DNA from: an uncultured delta proteobacterium | GTDB lineage: Bacteria; RBG-13-61-14; DRUE01 | NCBI GenBank assembly: GCA_903930515.1 | Contig: CAIYYW010000220.1 | Location: 1 to 6,820, forward strand | Reading direction: 5' to 3' | Length of the DNA stretch: 6,820 bases | Shown here: one piece after another, positions 1-5,300 of the stretch | How the letters are laid out: each line of letters begins with the position of its first letter | How positions within the stretch are numbered: position 1 is the first letter of the stretch | Notes under the pieces: model-generated | What the model saw: the letters and a program-made list of their open reading frames with translations, nothing else | Told to the model about the DNA's origin: nothing | Databases searched by the model: none | Made by a program: the position numbers and the translations under genes

Positions 1-471
1 CAGGATCTCGTAAACAACGCCCCATCCCGGCCGCAAATTACCGTAGCCGGACAGGCCATTGGCCTGGACCGTCACTGAATCTCCCGAATCCACGGTCAAG
101 GCGTAAAATTCCGCATCCAAGGAAATGGGATCGCCGGACAGGTCGCTGAAATCTCCGGTCAACCAGGATTGGAGAGTGCTGTAGTCCGGGCCATCTAAAA
201 ACCCGTTTCCATCCAGGTCCTGCCAGAGGGTGGTCCGGGAACGAAGCCCGCCCGGAGCCTGGTTGTCCGTAACAAGCCAGTATCCCGGGTCCTGGAAGGC
301 CAGTCCCAATTCCATCGCGCCCATATCCGGGCCGTCAATCAGGGCGTTGTCCGCGTCTCCCCAGAAATTAGCGCCCGGCAGATGTTGCTGAGCGTTGGCT
401 GAAAACGGCAGGATAAAAATTGCGGTTAAGCAAAAAAAACCGATCCCCCAAATCCGTCCAAACTTTTCCAT
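1..471 (-). CDS. Secreted protein with two dockerin/EF-hand-like calcium loops (N-terminal part)
   Basis: This gene is open from an ATG at 471 to the left window edge, giving 157 codons without a stop; the C-terminus lies outside. Residues 1-27 form a clear signal peptide: a short charged start (MEKFGR), a hydrophobic core over about residues 8-23, and an A-N-A cleavage motif at 25-27 followed by QQ, so the protein is exported. Two related segments follow, WGDADNALIDGPD (37-49) and WQDLDGNGFLDGPD (83-96). The second contains a textbook 12-residue EF-hand/dockerin loop (D85, D87, N89, D93, D96); the first is the same pattern one residue shorter. Residues 118-157 look like the start of a beta-rich domain (ALTVDSGDSVTVQA). 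The ATG at 471 is preferred because AAAGGGG lies 8 bases upstream; the in-frame ATG at 477 would leave only 2. In known families such loops bind calcium, and true dockerins dock enzymes onto cohesins. Whether this protein docks anything cannot be told. The product is otherwise unrecognised. Confidence 0.82.
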   Translation of the reverse strand, partial: MEKFGRIWGIGFFCLTAIFILPFSANAQQHLPGANFWGDADNALIDGPDMGAMELGLAFQDPGYWLVTDNQAPGGLRSRTTLWQDLDGNGFLDGPDYSTLQSWLTGDFSDLSGDPISLDAEFYALTVDSGDSVTVQANGLSGYGNLRPGWGVVYEIL

Positions 472-479
472 TATCATAT

Positions 480-486
480 CCCCTTT
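480..486 (-). promoter_or_regulatory. Ribosome binding site of the secreted-protein gene
   Basis: On the minus strand AAAGGGG lies 8 bases before the ATG at 471. It decides between that start and an in-frame ATG two codons earlier (477), for which the spacing would be too short. Confidence 0.7.
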
Positions 487-605
487 GACTCCTTTGGCTT
501 TTTTGACTGAATCCGCCAAGCCATAAATAAATCAGGGTCTCAAGCTCTTAATCAGGATACCGCAGCTAATCTATAATTTTAAACGAAATAAGAGAAAAGA
601 GCAAT

Positions 606-618
606 GGAAACGGTTTCC
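606..618. promoter_or_regulatory. Operator-like dyad, GGAAAC-G-GTTTCC
   Basis: This is a perfect 6 bp inverted repeat with a single central base. It resembles operators of LacI/CcpA-type repressors, which typically read around GGAAACGTTTCC, although the usual centre has no extra base. It lies about 135 bp upstream of the start codon of the minus-strand secreted-protein gene. No regulator gene is visible, so the assignment is a guess from shape only. Confidence 0.25.
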
Positions 619-641
619 GGGGGTTGCCCACTTTTAAGCCT

Positions 642-661
642 TTAACAGGCTGTTGAAAAAG
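642..661 (+). repeat. Left terminal inverted repeat of the MITE-like element
   Basis: Twenty bases, TTAACAGGCTGTTGAAAAAG, pair with 829-848 with a single mismatch (C versus G at the ninth position). Similarity stops abruptly on both sides, which marks the element boundary. Confidence 0.75.
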
Positions 662-828
662 AGCTCCCTCCCCCTGGGAGGGGGGAGGGTCGGGGAGAGG
701 GTCGCCTCAAATTTACTCATAGCCAAAGCCCACAAAGCCTTGCGAAATAAGGACCAAATCACCCTCTCCTTGTTCCTCTCCCATCAAGGTAGAAGAGACG
801 ATTTTTCGCGATTATTGCTTAAAAAAGA

Positions 829-848
829 CTTTTTCAACACCCTGTTAA
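829..848 (-). repeat. Right terminal inverted repeat of the MITE-like element
   Basis: CTTTTTCAACACCCTGTTAA is the inverted partner of 642-661, 19 of 20 bases matching. The distance between the outer ends is 207 bp. Confidence 0.75.
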
Positions 849-898
849 GTTTTGCATCCTTCTTGTCCTCCGAAGCCCTTGCTGAAAGCGGAAAAGGG

Positions 899-928
899 CC
901 AAGGAGGATAACACCTTTCCCACCTTGG
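899..928 (-). terminator. Weak hairpin downstream of the acyltransferase gene
   Basis: CCAAGGAGG (899-907) and CCACCTTGG (920-928) form 9 bp arms with one mismatch and a 12-base loop. The structure begins 14 bases after the minus-strand stop codon. Read on the minus strand it is followed by CCCTTTTCC, only a poor U-tract, so it may be a weak or factor-assisted terminator rather than a strong intrinsic one. Confidence 0.3.
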
Positions 929-941
929 AACCTTTTATCCC

Positions 942-1826
942 TTATCCTTCATCCTTACTTTTGAGCAAATCCTCCTTGCTAAACCTGGTCCCATCCGGCC
1001 TGGTCCAGTGGGTGATCCCGGAAAAAAATCCGATTTTGGAATAAAAATACGATTGTCCTTCCAAGGTCACCTTGCCCGCGAAATAATCCTCCACGAACTT
1101 ATTCATCCGCCTCATCTCGGTTTCCAGCTTCTGCCGGTATTGCTCCATCTGCTCCATCGTCGCGTCGGCCGGGACATAAATCCGCTCGTTGCTCCCGATC
1201 CCGGCGATGGTGTTAAAGGGCCAGACCATCACGAACCGGTCCCAGCTCTTGAAGCGATATACCTTTTTCGCGTAATAGCTTATTGATACAATCGGCAGCC
1301 CGGTCTCCTTGGCCAGCTTGATCACGCCCGGCTTGACCACCTCTTTCGGCCCAAGCGGCCCGTCCGGGGTGATCACCAAGGCAAACCCCTCGGTGCGTTG
1401 AGCCTTGAGCATCTCCTCCAGAGCCTCTTTGCCGCCCCGGGTGCTGGACCCCAGTGCGCATTCAAACCCGAACAATTTCAGGATCCGCGACATCAACTGC
1501 CCATCTATGCTCCGGCTCACCATCCCAATCACCTTCTTGCCCCCCTCAATCTGGTAAACGAAGGGCATCATCAGCGAGCGGTTATGCCAGACCGCCGCGA
1601 TATAAGGCTGGCCCTGGTGGAACATCCTGAGATGCTGCTCGTTGTTGATCACGACCCATCTGCTGGTCCTCCCCACAAACTGCGTATAAAGCCACATCAG
1701 GACCGGCGCGAGATTGAGCAACAGCCAGTTCCGAACCCGCTTCTTCAATGGTTTCTTTTTTGCCGGCTCCTCAATCATCACTTTGTATTTATAGCCGACT
1801 TTTACCGTTTGTCCATACCTATTCAA
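942..1826 (-). CDS. DUF374-type lysophospholipid acyltransferase
   Basis: The 294-residue product belongs to the DUF374 branch of the lysophospholipid acyltransferase (LPLAT) superfamily, whose members transfer acyl groups to lipid acceptors at the inner membrane. Visible signatures are the WHNRSLMMP block (80-88, with H81 in the catalytic-histidine position; the classical HX4D aspartate is absent, as is usual in this branch), SRSIDG (104-109), GSSTRGG (126-132), ITPDGPLGP (152-160) and KPG (165-167). Residues 35-51 form one hydrophobic segment behind a basic patch (KKKPLKKR), typical of a membrane anchor. About 45 residues after the core (250-294, with GITHWTRPDG) are not part of the usual domain. 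The start is uncertain: TTG at 1826 is the longest option, while GTG 1781 or ATG 1778 would begin at or near MIEEPAKKK and fit family length; none has a clear ribosome binding site. Substrate is unknown; modification of lipid A or another envelope lipid is plausible. The gene is divergent from smc. Confidence 0.88.
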   Translation of the reverse strand: MNRYGQTVKVGYKYKVMIEEPAKKKPLKKRVRNWLLLNLAPVLMWLYTQFVGRTSRWVVINNEQHLRMFHQGQPYIAAVWHNRSLMMPFVYQIEGGKKVIGMVSRSIDGQLMSRILKLFGFECALGSSTRGGKEALEEMLKAQRTEGFALVITPDGPLGPKEVVKPGVIKLAKETGLPIVSISYYAKKVYRFKSWDRFVMVWPFNTIAGIGSNERIYVPADATMEQMEQYRQKLETEMRRMNKFVEDYFAGKVTLEGQSYFYSKIGFFSGITHWTRPDGTRFSKEDLLKSKDEG

Positions 1827-1852
1827 TTCAAGCGGAATGGCTCGCTCACGAA

Positions 1853-1883
1853 CCCCGCGGGTGAAACCCCGCGGGCGACGCCC
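1853..1883. repeat. GC-rich palindrome block (duplicated CCCCGCGGG plus GGGCGACGCCC)
   Basis: CCCCGCGGG occurs twice, at 1853-1861 and 1867-1875, separated by TGAAA. Each contains the self-complementary CCCGCGGG, and the two copies can also pair with each other around the TGAAA as a loop, with one bulged C. The second copy runs into another perfect hairpin, GGGCG-A-CGCCC (1873-1883). The arrangement resembles REP-type intergenic palindromes. It lies about 27 bases upstream of the TTG start of the acyltransferase gene, so in RNA it would form a stable structure in that leader. Confidence 0.5.
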
Positions 1884-1961
1884 TCCCCGCCCTGCCCACC
1901 GTCCCCTCCATCACTGGAACCCTTTCCATCTTCTTCCTTCCTCCCCCGCCCATCTACATTA

Positions 1962-1990
1962 ATTTAACAAAGAGCAAGTGTCCCTGTCAT
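1962..1990 (-). promoter_or_regulatory. Candidate sigma-70 promoter of the acyltransferase gene
   Basis: On the minus strand ATGACA (1990-1985; 5 of 6 to TTGACA) is followed after 17 bases by TTAAAT (1967-1962; 4 of 6 to TATAAT). The transcript would begin near 1955 and carry a leader of about 130 bases through the purine-rich tract and the GC palindromes. Confidence 0.3.
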
Positions 1991-1997
1991 GTTGACA
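1985..1997. promoter_or_regulatory. Dyad TGTCA-TGT-TGACA, possible operator
   Basis: This perfect 5 bp inverted repeat with a 3-base centre overlaps the candidate -35 element of the acyltransferase promoter, a position where a repressor would block transcription. A second, nested pairing GTGTC/GACAC (1978-1982 with 1994-1998) is also possible. No regulator can be named. Confidence 0.25.
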
Positions 1998-2056
1998 CAG
2001 AGGGCTCGGATGGGAAATCCCTAAAAAAAATCTTTTACACAAAATCCATTTTTTAC

Positions 2057-2084
2057 TTGACAAACTTTCCCAAATCGCTAATAT
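2057..2084 (+). promoter_or_regulatory. Candidate sigma-70 promoter driving smc
   Basis: A perfect -35 hexamer TTGACA (2057-2062) is followed after 16 bases by TAATAT (2079-2084; 4 of 6 to TATAAT), in an AT-rich setting. Transcription would start near 2091 and run into smc through an untranslated leader of almost 300 bases. It is the best plus-strand promoter in the region. Confidence 0.5.
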
Positions 2085-2127
2085 ATCCGATCAAATAAAG
2101 GAAAATATCAAAATCAGGATTTGATGA

Positions 2128-2202
2128 ATGATAAATAATGAATACCAAAAAATACCGTTGAATGAAAATCACATTATATCAATATGTTATGAAACTTATT
2201 GA
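2128..2202 (+). CDS. Possible 24-residue leader ORF
   Basis: An ATG at 2128 opens 24 codons (MINNEYQKIPLNENHIISIC and four more residues) ending in TGA at 2200-2202. AGGA at 2116-2119 lies 8 bases before the start, a reasonable ribosome binding site, and the ORF comes first after the candidate smc promoter. It has no recognisable family and could be chance in AT-rich DNA. Confidence 0.15.
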   Translation: MINNEYQKIPLNENHIISICYETY

Positions 2203-2335
2203 AAGGTTAAGATTAGTTTTTTGGAAGAATTTGATTGGAATAGGGATTGAAGGGGATGGACTAAATATAGTGGTTCGGCAATGAAAAAGTCCGGTAATAG
2301 ATTTTTTCATTGTCAAAGGCATTGAAATTTGGTAA
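2162..2335 (+). pseudogene. Short interrupted ORF resembling the N-terminus of a PilM/GspL-type protein
   Basis: From ATG 2162 there are 40 codons to a TGA at 2282-2284, then 16 more in the same frame before TAA at 2333-2335. Residues 11-19 look like a short amphipathic or basic helix (KLIERLRLV). They are followed by FWKNLIGIGIEGDGLNIVV (20-38), which has the form of the first phosphate-binding strand-turn-strand of actin-fold proteins such as PilM or the cytoplasmic part of GspL, normally like IGIDIGEDSIRVV. After the stop the frame continues with VIDFFIVKGIEIW, which also fits the expected second and third strands. This suggests a decayed or truncated 5' fragment of such a gene. No ribosome binding site precedes either ATG (2162, 2189), and codons are far more AT-rich than in the neighbours. 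The alternative is a chance ORF. Confidence 0.3.
2277..2314. promoter_or_regulatory. AT-rich hairpin in the smc leader
   Basis: CAATGAAAAA (2279-2288) and TTTTTCATTG (2303-2312) are perfectly complementary over 10 bp around a loop of about 12-14 bases, and the stem extends outwards by one G-U and one G-C pair. It spans the TGA stop of the interrupted ORF. The stem is too AT-rich and lacks a following U-tract to be a convincing terminator; an RNA-stability or regulatory role is possible. Confidence 0.4.
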
Positions 2336-2339
2336 GATG

Positions 2340-2357
2340 TTCTTTATCATTAAAGAA
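2340..2357. promoter_or_regulatory. Small hairpin upstream of the smc ribosome binding site
   Basis: TTCTTTA (2340-2346) and TAAAGAA (2351-2357) pair perfectly around a 4-base loop TCAT. The hairpin ends 17 bases before the AGGGGG ribosome binding site of smc and could affect translation or mRNA stability, though it is thermodynamically weak. Confidence 0.3.
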
Positions 2358-2374
2358 ATGTCAGACCAGGAAAC

Positions 2375-2380
2375 AGGGGG
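2375..2380 (+). promoter_or_regulatory. Ribosome binding site of smc
   Basis: AGGGGG lies 7 bases before the ATG at 2388, a strong purine-rich site that fixes the smc start and agrees with the conserved N-terminus of the protein. Confidence 0.8.
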
Positions 2381-2387
2381 CAATTGA

Positions 2388-5300
2388 ATGTGGCTGAAAA
2401 GGATTGAGCTGAGCGGGTTTAAATCATTCGCGGATCCGACCCGGCTGGAATTCAGTCCGGGGATTTGCGTGGTGGTTGGCCCGAACGGATGCGGCAAGAG
2501 CAATGTGGTTGAAGCGATCTGCTGGGCGATGGGCGAGCAGGGGCTAAGACCGCTTCGCGCCAAATGCAGCGAGGACCTGATCTTCGCGGGAGCGCGGGAC
2601 CTTACCCCGGCTCAGGCCTGCGAGGTTTCCCTGGTGTTTGACAACCAGAAGGGCGGCGCTCCTGCGGAGTTCAACCAGTATGCGGAAATCGAGATCACCC
2701 GGCGATTGAACCGGACCGGCGAGAGCGAATACCTGATCAACCGGACCCGCTGCCGGCTCAAGGACATTACCGAGTTCTTCCTCGGAACCGGCCTGGGCAA
2801 GCAGGCCTATTCCATTATTGAGCAGGGAGAAGTTGACCGGATCCTTCAGGCCAAGCCGGAGGAGATCCGTTCAATGATTGAAGAAGCGGCCGGGATCAGC
2901 AAGTACCGGTTCCGGCGCGACGAGGCTCAAAGGAAAATCCAGCTTACTCGTGAAAACCTGGTCCGGCTCCGGGACATCCTGGCCGAGCTATCCCGCCAGC
3001 TAAACTCCCTGAGCCGGCAGGCGAAAAAAGCCGAGCGCTACCATAAATACCGCGAGGAGATCAAAAACACCGATCTGGAATTGTTCGCCTATCGCGGGAT
3101 CATCCTGAAAGACCAGATCCAAAAACTGGAATCCGAGTTGGCGGAAAAAAAGTCCCGGCTGGAAGAGGCAAAGACCTCCCTGAACCGGCTGGAACTGGAT
3201 CTGGAGGATAAGGGGGCCGGACTGGACCTGGTCAATGTGGAGTTGGCGCAGGAGCAGGAATCCAATTACCAGATGAAATCCGGCCTGGAAAAACTGGATG
3301 CCGAAGGCAAAGGTTTGGCGAGGCAGGAAGAGCTGGAATTGGCGGGACTGGATAAAAAGAAACAGGATCGGCTTGCGATTGAGAATCAGCTTCAGGGCTT
3401 GGAGCAAGAAATTTTAGTCAAGACCCGTCAGAAGGAAGAAGCGGAATTTGAGTTAAGCTCGCTCCAGGCCGACCTGGAGACGCAGTCCAGTGTTCTGGAG
3501 GAAAAGCTGGACGAGAATAAGAAGCAAAAAATCCTGCTGGGATCCCTCCAGGAGGAACTGCGGAAATCCGACCAGGAATTAGCGCGTTTGTTGGAAAAGG
3601 AAAAAAATTTGGTCTGGCAGGAAACCCGGCTGCGGGAGGAGTTGGAGCAGACCCAGTCTCGGCTGCTGGAGCTGGAGCCGGTCATCAGCGGGGAGCATCA
3701 GCGCTCCTTTAGCTTCAACCAGAACCTGCATCAGTTGCGCAAGACCTTGAGCGACGCTGAGCAGAAGCTTGGGGAAAAGCAGACCGAGATGGAAAAACTG
3801 CGCGAGCTGATCGCGGAAAAAAGCGGCCGAGCCCAGGAGATCAAGAACCAGTATCAGTCGGTTTGCGCCCGGTTTGAGAATTTGAAGGAGATGCTGGAGA
3901 AGCTCGAGGGAGTGGAGCGCGGGGTGAGATACATCATGGAAAAAAACCGCGCAACGCCGGAGAAAAAAGGCATCCACGGACTGGTCGCGGACATCCTGGA
4001 TACTCAGCCGGAATTCGAGTTGGCGGTGGAAGCAATTTTGGGCGAGCGGATCCAGAGCGTGGTGGTGGACAGCCCCGAGCAGGGATTGGAGGCGATCAGC
4101 GCTTTACAAAACGATTCCGCGGGCCGCGGGACCTTCATCCCGCTTTCTTTGCGGCAGTTGGAAACGGTCGCGATCCCGGAGCATATCCGCGCAGCCGGCG
4201 CCCGGCCCTTGCAGGATTTGGTCCAGGTCCAGTCCGGGTTTGAGCCGGTGGCGAATTATTTGCTCGGCCAGTCGGTGCTGGTGGACGATTTGGGACAGGC
4301 GGTCCGGCTCTGGAATGAAAACGGATTCAAGGGCGCGTTCGTGACCCGAGACGGCGCGGTGCTGGACCCGCACGGGATTCTGAGCGGGGGCAGCAAGGAC
4401 CAGGCCGGGTTCCTGGCCAAGAAGCGCCAGCTCAAGGAACTGGAAGAGGAGAGACATTCTCTTCAGGCCAAGCTGCAAGATGCCGAGCAGGAGTTGAGCC
4501 TGTTTAATAATCAACTTATGGAGCGGGAAAATGAAATGAACCAGCTCCGGAACCGCACCCACCATCTCCAGCTGGAAGCGCTGGACCAGGAAAAGGATTT
4601 GCAACAGGCCACCGACGAACTGAACCAGAAGACCCAATCGCTGGAAAAACTCAAGGGGCAGTCCTCGCTATTATCCGAACAGGTTGGAAGGATCAGCCGG
4701 GATCAGGACGACCTGAACCGGAGGAAAACCGAGATCATCTCCGCGCTGGAACGGCTGAAAGAGGAATCCGAGGCCCTGGGCCGGGGGATGGAGTCCAAGG
4801 AACTGGAGTTGGCCCGGCTGGAGGAAGATCGTGGTAAATTTAGGGCCGGGCAGGCCGGTCTCCGGGAACGGGTCCTGGGAATGGAAGAAGCCCGGGCCCG
4901 GGCGCAAAAATCACTGGAGGAATTATTCGCGGCCAAGCAACATTTGATCGCGGAAATTGAGGAAGGAGAGAAAAATATCCTGGAGCTCAGGGGCCGGCGG
5001 GAGCGGATAGAAATTGAGAAAAACGCCTTGAGCGCGGACCTGGAGCTGAAGGCGAAAAAGCTGGAAGGGCTGGCGCGAGACAAGAGCGGCCTGGAGCAAA
5101 ACCGGGCCGAGGCTCAAACGCAATTGAAAGAAACCAACCACCAGGTCCGGCAGCAGGAGGAAATGCTGAACCAACTGTCCCTGGATTTTGAGCGGGAGAA
5201 ACTGGACCTGAACCATCAAAAGCAGTTGCTCTCGGAGATATATCAGGAAGACCTGGACCTGGTGATTGAAGCCAAAAAAGGCGGGATTGATCTAGCCGGG

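Larger units (their letters stand above)
472..641. other. Intergenic leader of the secreted-protein gene
   Basis: No gene is seen here. The stretch 560-600 is AT-rich and would hold the promoter of the minus-strand secreted-protein gene, but I find no convincing -35/-10 pair; an isolated TATAAT hexamer at 572-577 is on the plus strand without a partner. A LacI-operator-like dyad at 606-618 is listed separately. Confidence 0.5.
642..848. mobile_element. MITE-like non-autonomous element with 20 bp terminal inverted repeats
   Basis: The left end TTAACAGGCTGTTGAAAAAG (642-661) and the reverse complement of the right end (829-848), TTAACAGGGTGTTGAAAAAG, match at 19 of 20 positions. The interior is about 167 bp with no plausible gene. 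Inside the left end is a GC-rich block at 664-702 (CTCCCTCCCCCTGGGAG followed by GGAGAGGGT), and inside the right end a CT-rich block at 761-781 starting ACCCTCTCC; GGAGAGGGT at 694-702 and ACCCTCTCC at 761-769 are exactly complementary. The whole unit could therefore fold into one long imperfect hairpin, as MITEs do. Both outer ends finish in TTAA, so a TA or TTAA target duplication is possible. The ends look like those of IS elements whose tips read CAGGCTGTTGAAAAAG, which suggests mobilisation in trans by such a transposase, but the family is an inference. It sits between two minus-strand genes and disrupts neither. Confidence 0.72.
1827..2387. other. Divergent intergenic region between the acyltransferase gene and smc
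   Basis: This 561 bp stretch has two halves of very different composition. From 1850 to about 1957 it is GC-rich, with palindromes and a pyrimidine-rich plus strand. From about 1960 to 2387 it is AT-rich, with promoter candidates for both directions, two hairpins and a short interrupted ORF. The individual pieces are listed separately. No tRNA or recognisable riboswitch is seen. Confidence 0.6.

Noticed and set aside
572-577. TATAAT hexamer as a plus-strand promoter
   Set aside because: No -35 element at suitable spacing and no plus-strand gene downstream; chance in AT-rich DNA.
653-964. 103-codon plus-strand frame beginning inside the left terminal repeat
   Set aside because: It crosses the MITE-like element and its flank, has low-complexity stretches from repeat DNA and no ribosome binding site; it is unlikely to be a gene.
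1398-1967. 189-codon plus-strand frame opposite the acyltransferase gene
   Set aside because: Antisense to a gene with clear LPLAT motifs; the frame's end runs through the low-complexity pyrimidine tract (PSPPCPPSPPS), which is not protein-like.
2277-2314. The 10 bp hairpin as an intrinsic terminator ahead of smc
   Set aside because: The stem is nearly all A-T, the T-run is part of the stem, and the sequence after it is not U-rich; termination here would also cut off smc from its best promoter.
2261-2563. 100-codon minus-strand frame over the smc start
   Set aside because: It overlaps the conserved SMC Walker A region antisense and is explained by it.
3000-5300. Repetitive Glu/Leu/Lys/Gln-rich sequence as possible tandem repeats
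   Set aside because: It is the normal heptad pattern of the SMC coiled-coil arms, not a DNA repeat array.
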